DNA of 46,194 nt, taken from positions 1 to 46,194 of the forward strand of contig CALXVZ010000008.1 in NCBI GenBank assembly GCA_944392235.1. Reading direction: 5' to 3'. Under the pieces are notes generated by a model. It did not search any database, was not told where the DNA came from, and saw nothing but the letters and a program-made list of their open reading frames with translations. The stretch comes from an uncultured Alphaproteobacteria bacterium (GTDB lineage: Bacteria; Pseudomonadota; Alphaproteobacteria; RF32; CAG-239). Positions 27,712 through 36,222 of this stretch are shown here, one piece after another. The translations under genes were made by a program, and so were the position numbers. Numbering within the stretch: position 1 is the first letter of the stretch; every line of letters starts with the position of its first letter.

Positions 27712-27786
27712 TTTCTATGTTAGCGGAAAATTTTTGATTGTAAAGTCTTATCTTTATGTGCTATTTGGTTTCTTATTCGGATTTTT

Positions 27787-27930
27787 ATGGTGAAGTGTTA
27801 TTTAATATTTGGAGTTTTTTTGTTTTTCTGCGGTGTCTTGAGTTTGGTTAGGGGCTTGAATAATAGTGCGACGAATATTGAATGTGATGGGATAATACGT
27901 TCAAACGATTTTATTGATGGCGATGGTTGA
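27787..27930 (+). CDS. Possible 47-residue membrane microprotein
   Basis: A short reading frame from ATG 27787 to TGA 27930 encodes a basic start, one hydrophobic helix (CYLIFGVFLFFCGVLSLV) and a polar tail ending IIRSNDFIDGDG. The pattern fits a small membrane protein or a decayed N-terminal fragment of a secreted protein. No strong ribosome site is visible (only weak CGGA), and there is no recognised homologue, so it may be chance. Confidence 0.3.
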   Translation: MVKCYLIFGVFLFFCGVLSLVRGLNNSATNIECDGIIRSNDFIDGDG

Positions 27931-27969
27931 GTTGCTTTCTTAAATTATTATGACTTTGTTAATCTTATC

Positions 27970-27997
27970 TTGACTCAGTTGCTTTTTTTGTTATGAT
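27970..27997 (+). promoter_or_regulatory. pheA promoter
   Basis: TTGACT at 27970-27975 and TATGAT at 27992-27997 are 16 bp apart, about 37 bp before the pheA ATG. Confidence 0.6.
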
Positions 27998-28033
27998 TTT
28001 TCTAATTGGGTTTTATTTTTGAGGATAAGAAAA

Positions 28034-28867
28034 ATGCAGAAAATTACTTTTCAAGGAGCTCTCGGTGCTTATTCACATATCGCTTGCACAGAACTTTTTC
28101 CTGGGGCAGACTATATTCCTTGTGATACTTTTGAGCAGGCTATGGAATTGGTTAGTAATGGTGAAGCTGATTTTGCGGTTATTCCTGTCGAAAATTCTAA
28201 TGCCGGACGTGTTTCTGATGTGCATTTTCTCTTGCCTCAAACGGGATTGACTATTATTGGAGAACACTTTTTACGCGTGGAACATCAACTCTTGGCACTT
28301 CCGGGAGCAAAACTTGAGGATATTGAGGCAGCAGCTTCTCATCCACAAGCTTTGGCTCAATGTTCTGAATTCTTAAAAAAACATACAATTAAGGCTCTTT
28401 CTCGTATTGATACTGCAAAATCTTGTGAACGCATTATTGAAATGCAAGATAAAACAAGAGCAGCTATAGCTTCTAAATTGGCGGCGAGAATCTATGGATT
28501 GCAAATTTTGGCTTCTAATATCGAAAATGAAAATAATAATACAACAAGATTTTTGGTTATGAGCAGAACTAAAACGATGCCCAAAGATGATGGTTCTAAA
28601 TTTATTACTTCTCTTGTTTTTCATGTTAAAAATATTCCGGCTGCTCTCTATAAAGCTTTAGGTGGTTTTGCAACAAATGGGGTTAATCTTACTAAAATTG
28701 AAAGTTATGTTATCGGTGGTAACTTTGTATCCGCTCAGTTTTATATCGAAATTGAGGCTCATCCAGAATCTCGTGAATTTAAATTGGCTTTTGAGGAATT
28801 GAAATTTTATTCCGAAAGTATTCACTTCTTGGGAACATATAAAGCTAATCCTAGACGCTATTTGTAA
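28034..28867 (+). CDS. pheA: Prephenate dehydratase (monofunctional PheA)
   Basis: The enzyme converts prephenate to phenylpyruvate in phenylalanine synthesis. The 277-residue protein has the PDT domain with FQGALGAYSH, VIPVENSNAGRV and the catalytic NNTTRFLV motif, then an ACT regulatory domain (about residues 190-270) with GALYKAL-like IPAALYKALGGF and KIESYVIGG. There is no chorismate mutase domain. ATG 28034 has GAGGA upstream; an earlier TTG at 28019 lies too near the ribosome site. ACT-domain presence suggests feedback inhibition by phenylalanine. Confidence 0.93.
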   Translation: MQKITFQGALGAYSHIACTELFPGADYIPCDTFEQAMELVSNGEADFAVIPVENSNAGRVSDVHFLLPQTGLTIIGEHFLRVEHQLLALPGAKLEDIEAAASHPQALAQCSEFLKKHTIKALSRIDTAKSCERIIEMQDKTRAAIASKLAARIYGLQILASNIENENNNTTRFLVMSRTKTMPKDDGSKFITSLVFHVKNIPAALYKALGGFATNGVNLTKIESYVIGGNFVSAQFYIEIEAHPESREFKLAFEELKFYSESIHFLGTYKANPRRYL

Positions 28868-28893
28868 TTTGTTTATTTTATTAGATTTTTGTG

Positions 28894-28922
28894 GAGCCAT
28901 ACTTAATTTATGGCTCTTTTTT
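28894..28922 (+). terminator. Intrinsic terminator after pheA
   Basis: Stem GAGCCATA/TATGGCTC followed by six T. Confidence 0.9.
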
Positions 28923-29002
28923 AATCTTGAATTTTTATTTTTTTTAGTCTATTCTCTCTTTAGTGAGTTAATTATTATGTTTTACATAAAAAATGAATTA
29001 GT

Positions 29003-29845
29003 ATGAAGAAAATTTTGTTTTTACTGTTTGCAGTATTGTTTATGACTTCTTGTAGCAGGATTATTACTAAAGATTATGAAGTCGTTGACAGAGGTGTCAT
29101 CTCATCAATTGATTATCATAATTATAAAGTAACACTAGAGTATCGAAGTGGCTTGTTTCATGAGTGGCTGGTTCAAAATCCATTTGATGGTTTTTCCTTA
29201 AAAGGTTTAGCCTATGTGGATAGTCTTCAGGTTGGTGATAGGTGCTTTGTTTATAAAAGTAAAGATAATGAAACGCTGATTTCTAAAGTCAATGTCAATG
29301 ATGCTAAAATAATTAATAAGGCATTGTTTAATTTTTATTGGCGAAGCTTGCTATTTTCTGAATGGTTTTGGGGCTTGTTATTTATGGCTATCCTTATGGT
29401 TGCTATAACAATGTTTGTTGCTCGTAAAAAGGTTAGTGTCTTTTTATTCGTGATTACAACAGGGGTGGCTATTGTGGGGATGTCTCCGGGACGTAAATTG
29501 GTTAAAATCGATGAAGGACAAATTTCTAAAATTCATAATAATTGTGTCTTTGTTGATGATAAAACTGTTTATAGTACATCAGTGAATGATTTATTTTCCG
29601 AAAAGCCATTATCTTTGGGGCAAAATGTTGTGGTCTATAGCTATCAACGTGGCGAAACTCAAAATAGTATAGGTAGTTGTCGACGTGATATCTTTTTAAG
29701 CTTGCGTAACTTTGATGAAATTACTCTTAAAGTGGGGCAAATTTATCCGGAAATTATGCTTTACTCAGCTCTTGTGTATTGGTTTATGTTGTTGATTCTA
29801 TGGTTGATTTGTAAGCCAATTGTGCGTATTTTTTTTAGAAGATAA
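29003..29845 (+). CDS. Lipoprotein-like membrane protein of unknown function
   Basis: The 280-residue protein begins with MKKILFLLFAVLFMTSCSR, a lipoprotein-like signal with Cys17 (lipobox MTSC is imperfect). Later hydrophobic segments lie at about 115-137, 143-162 and 250-272, so it is a polytopic membrane protein, unusual for a lipoprotein. Between them are two beta-rich soluble parts of similar layout (VVDRGVISSIDYHNYKVTLE and LVKIDEGQISKIHNNCVFVD), suggesting an internal duplication of a small beta-domain. The family is not recognised. Confidence 0.65.
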   Translation: MKKILFLLFAVLFMTSCSRIITKDYEVVDRGVISSIDYHNYKVTLEYRSGLFHEWLVQNPFDGFSLKGLAYVDSLQVGDRCFVYKSKDNETLISKVNVNDAKIINKALFNFYWRSLLFSEWFWGLLFMAILMVAITMFVARKKVSVFLFVITTGVAIVGMSPGRKLVKIDEGQISKIHNNCVFVDDKTVYSTSVNDLFSEKPLSLGQNVVVYSYQRGETQNSIGSCRRDIFLSLRNFDEITLKVGQIYPEIMLYSALVYWFMLLILWLICKPIVRIFFRR

Positions 29846-29851
29846 CGTTAA

Positions 29852-29884
29852 GGGCAGACTTTCTTTTTAGATTGTCTGCTCTTT
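29852..29884. terminator. Terminator overlapping the kinase 3' end
   Basis: GGGCAGAC/GTCTGCTC stem followed by TTTT on the plus strand. It lies between convergent genes and includes the last codons of the histidine kinase gene. Confidence 0.7.
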
Positions 29885-31303
29885 TAATATCTGTATGGGG
29901 AGATATATATTGAATGTAATTGTATTATTTTCTGAATTTATTAACATGTTTCCCTTATGGCGTTTAATAATTTGTGAGGCTATGGATAAACCTAAGCCTG
30001 TTCCCTTGATGTTTTTGTTCTTGTGTTCTTGTAAACGATAAAAACGTTCGGTCAGACGTTCTAGATCTTCCTTTTTTATGGTAACGCTTTGATTGCTTAT
30101 ACTTATTTTAATGGCTTCTCCTTCTGCAACTTCGTAGTATCTGTTTTTTGGTATGGTCGGTACTTTGCTTGTAATAATTGATATACTGGTTTTTTGGGGG
30201 GCGTATTTTATAGCGTTGTCTATTAAGTTTTGCAATACTTGAGTGATTTGATGCGTATCTGCGGTTATTTGAGGTAAACGCGCAAATCTGGTGCATAATT
30301 CTAAATTGTGCTCTTTTAATTTTATTTCTAAGGCGCTTTTTATTTCTCTGATTGTGGCGTTGATGTTGACCTTTTCTTCCGGCGGAGTGTTAATGCTTAA
30401 CTCAATTTTGGATAATGATAGTAAATTTTCAATCAATGCAGACATATATTCGGTTTGTTCTTGCATTATTTTTAGGAATTTTTCTCGAGCTTTTTCATCA
30501 TCTTTGGCGGTGGTTTGAAGGGTTTCAATAAAACCCGAAATGATTGATAACGGAGTTCTTAACTCGTGACTGGCATTGGTTACAAAGTCTTGTTGCATTT
30601 GTTCTAGTTTTAAGGCTTTGTGTAAATCATAAAAGGATATGACGGCAACTCTTTCCCCCTTGGCAAACCAAGGAATTGTGCTGATACGAATATAAAATTT
30701 TGGCTTGTTCTTTTGTGTGGTTAAACATAAATTTAGTTCTTCTTCATTGGCTTCATTGTTTAATACTTTCGTTAGAATACAATTAAATTTGTTATTTGTA
30801 ATATAACTTTTTATTGTTTTGCCATTTAAATCTGCTCCAAATAAACGTCTGGCAGCTAAATTGGCTCCGATAACACAGTATTGCTCATTTATCATTAATA
30901 ATGGATCAGGTAATGTGTCTAATACTGCTGCATCTGATAATGTCCTATTTTCTAGTAAATCCGTCTTCTCAACCCAGAATTTATGCATAGAGTTAATTGC
31001 AGCAGTTAAATCTCTGGTTTCTTTTTCGGTTAAATTTTCTAATTCCTTTTCTTCACAAGAACCATTCGATAAACTTAATATGTATTTCTTGATTTGTTGT
31101 ATTTCTATTGAAATAGGCATTAAAAATACTGTGTTGAAAAATAGTATGCAAACATAAGATAATGCTGCTAATGGAGTTGATAAAATATCAAATAATCCTA
31201 ATATTAGAAATATTAATCCGGCTGGTATGGATAATATAATTACTCGCAGTGCAAAGCCAGAGTTCTTGTCAACGCCTAAAAATTCGTCTTCTTGATTTAT
31301 CAT
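29867..31303 (-). CDS. PhoR-like membrane sensor histidine kinase
   Basis: The protein has two N-terminal membrane helices (about residues 16-38 and 44-66), a PAS-like domain (LPDPLLMINEQYCVIGANLAA), then HisKA with FVTNASHELRTPL (phosphorylated His about 246) and HATPase with the N box QNLIDNAIKYA and G2 box KGTGLGLSIAS. The G1 box (normally DxGxG) reads ISNQSVTI, so the adenine-contacting Asp is missing. The order PAS-HisKA-HATPase resembles PhoR of phosphate sensing. No response regulator is adjacent. ATG 31303 is preferred to the upstream TTG at 31336. Length is 478 residues. Confidence 0.88.
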   Translation of the reverse strand: MINQEDEFLGVDKNSGFALRVIILSIPAGLIFLILGLFDILSTPLAALSYVCILFFNTVFLMPISIEIQQIKKYILSLSNGSCEEKELENLTEKETRDLTAAINSMHKFWVEKTDLLENRTLSDAAVLDTLPDPLLMINEQYCVIGANLAARRLFGADLNGKTIKSYITNNKFNCILTKVLNNEANEEELNLCLTTQKNKPKFYIRISTIPWFAKGERVAVISFYDLHKALKLEQMQQDFVTNASHELRTPLSIISGFIETLQTTAKDDEKAREKFLKIMQEQTEYMSALIENLLSLSKIELSINTPPEEKVNINATIREIKSALEIKLKEHNLELCTRFARLPQITADTHQITQVLQNLIDNAIKYAPQKTSISIITSKVPTIPKNRYYEVAEGEAIKISISNQSVTIKKEDLERLTERFYRLQEHKNKNIKGTGLGLSIASQIIKRHKGNMLINSENNTITFNIYLPIQILKEQTI

Positions 31304-31325
31304 TAGTATATCTCTAAAATTATCG

Positions 31326-31354
31326 TGGACTAACAAATGTATCTTTATTATACT
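31326..31354 (+). promoter_or_regulatory. Likely mutS promoter
   Basis: TGGACT at 31326-31331 and TATACT at 31349-31354 are 17 bp apart in the short divergent region. Confidence 0.4.
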
Positions 31355-31388
31355 CCCCCTTAAGTTTAGATTTCGTTAATTTGTTGAA

Positions 31389-34232
31389 ATGCCTATTTGT
31401 GAAGGATGTTGTGTCGTGGTTGATACCGTAATTAAAAATAATGCCCCAGATGAAATAAATCTTGCAGAAATGAGCGAGAATTGTGCTTGTAAAGAAGAAA
31501 GTCGGGCAAAAATGCAGAAAAATGGTATGGCTTCTTTTGAAGATACCGACGTGCAATCTATGACGCCTGCGATGGCTCAATATATCGAAATTAAAAAGGA
31601 ACATCCGGAATATCTGCTGTTTTATAGAATGGGCGATTTTTATGAACTGTTTTTTGAAGATGCAATTACGGTATCCGGTGCGTTGGGCTTGACTTTAACT
31701 AGTCGTAGTAAATCTTCTTCCGGTAAAGAAATTCCTATGTGTGGGGTGCCGTTTCATGCTTATGAAATTTATTTGGCGCGCCTTATTAAATTGGGATATA
31801 AAGTTGCTATTTGTGAACAAACTGAAGATCCTAAAGAAGCTAAAAAACGTGGTTATAAAGCTATTGTAAAACGTGAAGTTGTGCGGCTGGTTACTCCGGG
31901 AACTCTCACGGAAGATACTCTCTTAGATGCTAAACGTGATAATTTTATTGCTTGTGCTTATGTCAAATCTGCTGATATTGGTATTGCTTGGTTGGATATC
32001 TCGACCGGTGCATTCTTCTTGCAAACTCTTAAAGCAGGAGAAGTGCCTTCTCATGTTGTTTTAGCTACGGCTTTGGCAAGATTGGATCCAGTTGAATTAT
32101 TGATTTCTGATAAGCTATTGGAACTTCCAGATTTCTTCTCTCTCTTTGCAGAGTATAGAGAAAAACTTTCTGTTTGGCCTAAGGCGCGCTTTAATTATGA
32201 AAGTGCTCTTGCGGCTCTTCTTAAAGCTTATCAAGTGCAGACTTTAGATGCTTTTGGGGATTTTTCTAAGGTGGAAACAGTCGCAGCCGGTGTGTTGTTT
32301 GAATATGTGGAAAATACTCAAAAAGGAAAATTCCCTCGTATTGAGGCTCCTCGTAGAGTTCATGAAACCGAAATTATGGAAATTGATGCGTCTACTCGTA
32401 AAAGTTTGGAACTTCTTTATCCGGCATCTCAAGGGGGGATTAGCTTGCTTAGAGTTCTGGATAGAACTGTTACCGGTGTGGGGGGACGTTTGTTGGCGGA
32501 ACGTCTGGCCGCTCCTTCTCTTAATATTAAAGAAATTAATGATAGACTTGATGAAGTGTCTTTCTTTGTTGATAATCCTGATGTTCGATATGCTTTAAGA
32601 TCTACTTTAAGTCATTGTTTGGATATGAAAAGAGCAGTGCAACGTCTTAGTCTTGGAAGAGGTGGACCTAAAGATCTATTTGATTTGTCTGCAACACTTA
32701 AAGTTATTCCAGATATTAAAAATATTATCTTGGGTTTTCAACATTATCAGCCTGATACAGTTTACTCTCAGCCACCTATGGCTTTGTTTAACTTGGTAAA
32801 TGGATTTTTTGATCATTCGTCGCTATGGACCGAAATTGATAATATGCTTTTAGATAATCGTGAAGATTTGCCTGTGTTGGCTCGAAATGGTTCTTTTATT
32901 AAGAAAAATGCATATCCTCCTCTTGATCACTTGCGGAATATTCGTGAAGATAGTGCTATACAATGTGAACAATTGCGTGAACAATATGCCCAAGAAACAG
33001 GTGTTTCGGTTCTTAAAATTAAAAATAATTCTGTTATTGGTTACTATGTTGAGGTTCCGGCTAAATTTGCTGATAAACTTCTGGAAAATAAAAAGTTTAT
33101 TCATCGTCAGTCTGTCTTAAATGCTGTTAGATTTACTACTGATGAGCTTTGTAAGCTTGAAAGTGAAGTATTATCTGCAGATGAAAAGGCTTTGGCACTT
33201 GAATTGCAGATATTTGAAGAATTAGCTCAACGTGCTCTTGTGCAGGCGGATATGATTGCTCAATCTGCTGAAATTATGGCTAAATTAGATGTGGCTTCTT
33301 CTTTGGCTGAATTGGCCGCTGAATATAATTATGTGCGTCCGGTTATTAATGATAGCTTGGATTTTGACGTTGTTGATGGACGCCATCCGGTAGTTGAAGC
33401 TGCTCTTAAACGTGAAAATGCTGTTAGCTTTGTGGGTAATGATTGTATCTTAAAACACGAAGATGATAGAATTTGGTTGCTTACAGGCCCTAATATGGCT
33501 GGTAAATCAACTTTCTTACGTCAAAATGCATTGATTGCCATTATGGCTCAGATGGGATCCTTTGTTCCTGCTAAAAGTGCTCATATTGGTGTGGTTGATA
33601 AGGTCTTTTCAAGAGTTGGGGCTAGCGATGATTTGGCTCGAGGGCGTTCTACATTTATGGTTGAAATGGTCGAAACTGCCGCTATTCTCAATCGAGCTGG
33701 GGAACGGTCTTTCGTTATTCTTGACGAAATTGGACGAGGAACAGCAACCTTTGACGGACTTTCTATCGCTTGGGCCGTTGTTGAACAATTGGCAGAAGTT
33801 AATCGCTGTCGGACTATCTTTGCTACTCACTATCACGAACTTACAAAATTACATAGTAAACTTAAAGGATTGAGTTTGCATTGTATGAAAATTAAAGAGT
33901 TTAATGGCGATGTCGTCTTTATGCATGAGGTGATTGAAGGGGCTGCTGACAGATCTTATGGTATTCATGTGGCTCGTCTTGCCGGGCTTCCGTCTTTGAC
34001 CGTTAAACGTGCTGAGCAAGTCTTGAAATTATTGGAAGATGAAAAACAACATAAAGTCTTTACGGCTGTTGATGATGATTTGCCTTTATTCGAAGTCTTA
34101 AAAGAAAAAGATGATAAAGTTCAGGAAAATCCTGCTGTTCTAGAATTGAAAGCTTTAGATGTTGATAGTCTTTCACCTCGTGAAGCTCTTGATAAACTTT
34201 ATGATTTGAAAGCAAAGGCTCTTAAAGATTAG
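31389..34232 (+). CDS. mutS: DNA mismatch repair protein MutS
   Basis: MutS recognises mismatches and recruits MutL. The mismatch-contact motif GDFYELF (Phe-x-Glu) is present, as are Walker A GPNMAGKST (about residue 700), VILDEIGRGTATFDG (Walker B/signature) and the ATHYHEL switch. From ATG 31389 the protein is 947 residues, with about 45 extra N-terminal residues including five Cys (ICEGCC, NCACKE) before the usual MutS start. ATG 31512 (Met42) or 31527 (Met47) would give a standard N-terminus. No candidate has a strong ribosome site, so the start is uncertain. Confidence 0.95.
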   Translation: MPICEGCCVVVDTVIKNNAPDEINLAEMSENCACKEESRAKMQKNGMASFEDTDVQSMTPAMAQYIEIKKEHPEYLLFYRMGDFYELFFEDAITVSGALGLTLTSRSKSSSGKEIPMCGVPFHAYEIYLARLIKLGYKVAICEQTEDPKEAKKRGYKAIVKREVVRLVTPGTLTEDTLLDAKRDNFIACAYVKSADIGIAWLDISTGAFFLQTLKAGEVPSHVVLATALARLDPVELLISDKLLELPDFFSLFAEYREKLSVWPKARFNYESALAALLKAYQVQTLDAFGDFSKVETVAAGVLFEYVENTQKGKFPRIEAPRRVHETEIMEIDASTRKSLELLYPASQGGISLLRVLDRTVTGVGGRLLAERLAAPSLNIKEINDRLDEVSFFVDNPDVRYALRSTLSHCLDMKRAVQRLSLGRGGPKDLFDLSATLKVIPDIKNIILGFQHYQPDTVYSQPPMALFNLVNGFFDHSSLWTEIDNMLLDNREDLPVLARNGSFIKKNAYPPLDHLRNIREDSAIQCEQLREQYAQETGVSVLKIKNNSVIGYYVEVPAKFADKLLENKKFIHRQSVLNAVRFTTDELCKLESEVLSADEKALALELQIFEELAQRALVQADMIAQSAEIMAKLDVASSLAELAAEYNYVRPVINDSLDFDVVDGRHPVVEAALKRENAVSFVGNDCILKHEDDRIWLLTGPNMAGKSTFLRQNALIAIMAQMGSFVPAKSAHIGVVDKVFSRVGASDDLARGRSTFMVEMVETAAILNRAGERSFVILDEIGRGTATFDGLSIAWAVVEQLAEVNRCRTIFATHYHELTKLHSKLKGLSLHCMKIKEFNGDVVFMHEVIEGAADRSYGIHVARLAGLPSLTVKRAEQVLKLLEDEKQHKVFTAVDDDLPLFEVLKEKDDKVQENPAVLELKALDVDSLSPREALDKLYDLKAKALKD

Positions 34233-34277
34233 ATTTAACTAATCTTTATAGCTTATTAAATCTTGCTTTCTTCATAC

Positions 34278-36200
34278 CTATTTTAATTCTTGTTTTAAGA
34301 TTGTTGTGGTGAGAATTTGTGGTAAAATTTTTGGGGTGTCAGAGCCTTGTGGGTAGTAAACGTAAAGAGGTATGCTATTACGGTTATAGCTCTTTAAGGC
34401 TTCTCCGATAATCTCATCTTTATTTGTCCAATCAGCTTTGAATATTCTTATCTTTTTATCTTTTACCAACTCTTTGAAGGTTTCTGTTGATAGTGAACTC
34501 TTGTCGTTTAATAAGCATACTAAACACCATTTAGCTGTGAAATTGATGAATACAGCTTGTTTTTTTTCTACAGCTTGTTCTACTTTATTTTGCTCATATG
34601 TTTCCCATGATATTTCTGTTTTATCAGAGCTGGGGGACAGTTGATTGCTTATAATCCATCCTAGCCAGAAACATGTCAGTAATATGGGGAATGCTAAAAT
34701 CCTTTTTAATGTTATCATCCAATATCCTGGTTTAGGGATATATCTTAAAAAGAATTTGGGGAATAATTCGATAAGCGTATAGGGAAGGGCGTATCCTATA
34801 CTTAATGACAAAAAGATACAGAAATAAATTAGTGCTGGTTTAGTTATAGCGTATCCTAAGGCTGCTCCCATAAATGGTCCGGTGCATGGGCATGCGATAA
34901 CTACGGCGAAAAATCCGGTCAGAAAACTTTGTTTGCCGGCTAATTTGCTGAGTGAATCTGCAAAATTATCAGGGAGAGGTAATCTATCTATCAGGTTTAA
35001 GAATATTAGAATAAATAGAATTAATAGCATGATATTAAAAATTGGTGATTGTAATTGAAATCCCCATCCTAATTCATTGCCTAACTCTCTTAAATAAAAT
35101 AGAATTCCGGCTAAAAATAGAAAAGAACATACAACACCACTTAAATATGATAGAGCTGATAATGGAGAGTTCTTGTGTCTGTTTTGAACTAAATATAATG
35201 CTTTAAGGCTTAAAATCGGTAATACGCAAGGCATTAAATTTAGTATTAATCCTGCAATAAATGCTGTTAATATATAATACCATAATCCTTGATTTTCTGA
35301 AGGAGTGTTATTGGGTAAATGTTCTGCTTTGTTTGTCTCAGCTTTAGCTTCTGTTATTGTTTGTGTATTAATAGGGAGTGATTTGGCAGATATTTCTGGC
35401 GTTGTCGGTTCAACGTAATATGCGTGTCCGGGGCAGAGTATTATTCCTCTATAATCTGGTGGTAATTCGCTTTCTGAAAAATCAACTTGGATTTGGTTAT
35501 GTGAGGCTACTTTAGTTTCCGGTAATTCTGATAAAATTCCCTTTTTCGGATGATAGCTTACAAATTCGGCTTCTCCGCAATCTTGGAATATTTGGTCTTG
35601 TAATTCTATTTCTAATTGTTTTTCGCGAATTCTTGCTTTTGCAGATAGTTTTAGTGGAAAGCTGTTTTCAGCTTGGATTACAGTGCTTAAATATGTAGGA
35701 TTTGTTTCTGCTTTTTCTCCTATAGGGAGGGCAAAGTTTAGATGAATATCCTCCGGTAAACATGATTCTTGGCATGCTGTATATGATAAGACTATTCTAA
35801 ATGGTAGTCGTGTTATATTTTCTAAATTCTTTAATTCAAAACTGCTCTTAAAATAAATTTTCTTGGTGTATATGTAGGATGTGATCATTTCTTCATATAC
35901 TGATTTTGCAGGTGAGGAGTGTATGCTGCTTGTTTCTTTGTAGTAAGGCGATTCAAAAAATGTAAGAGTTGTCGGACCGCCTATATCTCCTGGATTGTCC
36001 CAATATAAATGCCAGCCTTGTTCTATATCGGCTTCGGCTATGATATTTATATGTTTTGTTTCGGATGATAGTGTTTTATACTCCGGCGTAATTCGTAAAT
36101 TTACAAGTTTTGTTTGTTGGTTGAAGCTAATCGCCGATGCTGTTTCAGATAATGCACATAAAAATATTGTTAGAAATATGATTAAAAATTTTTTCAGCAT
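34278..36200 (-). CDS. DsbD/ScsB-family thiol:disulfide interchange protein
   Basis: The protein carries reducing power from cytoplasmic thioredoxin across the inner membrane to periplasmic thiols. Signal peptide is residues 1-23. The N-terminal periplasmic domain (about 24-290) has Cys143 and Cys147 (TACQESC). The central polytopic domain has the two redox Cys motifs LNLMPCVLPIL and ACPCTGPFMG. The C-terminal thioredoxin-like domain has Cys559-Leu-Val-Cys562 (KWCLVCLL). At 640 residues it matches ScsB-like DsbD proteins. It starts 22 bp after the binding-protein gene, and AAGAAAGG precedes the ATG. Confidence 0.9.
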   Translation of the reverse strand: MLKKFLIIFLTIFLCALSETASAISFNQQTKLVNLRITPEYKTLSSETKHINIIAEADIEQGWHLYWDNPGDIGGPTTLTFFESPYYKETSSIHSSPAKSVYEEMITSYIYTKKIYFKSSFELKNLENITRLPFRIVLSYTACQESCLPEDIHLNFALPIGEKAETNPTYLSTVIQAENSFPLKLSAKARIREKQLEIELQDQIFQDCGEAEFVSYHPKKGILSELPETKVASHNQIQVDFSESELPPDYRGIILCPGHAYYVEPTTPEISAKSLPINTQTITEAKAETNKAEHLPNNTPSENQGLWYYILTAFIAGLILNLMPCVLPILSLKALYLVQNRHKNSPLSALSYLSGVVCSFLFLAGILFYLRELGNELGWGFQLQSPIFNIMLLILFILIFLNLIDRLPLPDNFADSLSKLAGKQSFLTGFFAVVIACPCTGPFMGAALGYAITKPALIYFCIFLSLSIGYALPYTLIELFPKFFLRYIPKPGYWMITLKRILAFPILLTCFWLGWIISNQLSPSSDKTEISWETYEQNKVEQAVEKKQAVFINFTAKWCLVCLLNDKSSLSTETFKELVKDKKIRIFKADWTNKDEIIGEALKSYNRNSIPLYVYYPQGSDTPKILPQILTTTILKQELK

Positions 36201-36222
36201 ATGTTTTAACCTTTCTTGAAGA

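Noticed and set aside
27480-27745. tmRNA, RNase P RNA, 6S RNA or SRP RNA
   Set aside because: I found no tag-coding region or TpsiC arm, no GAGGAAAGTCC-type RNase P core, and no SRP GGAA-loop domain; 6S cannot be fully excluded without a covariance model.
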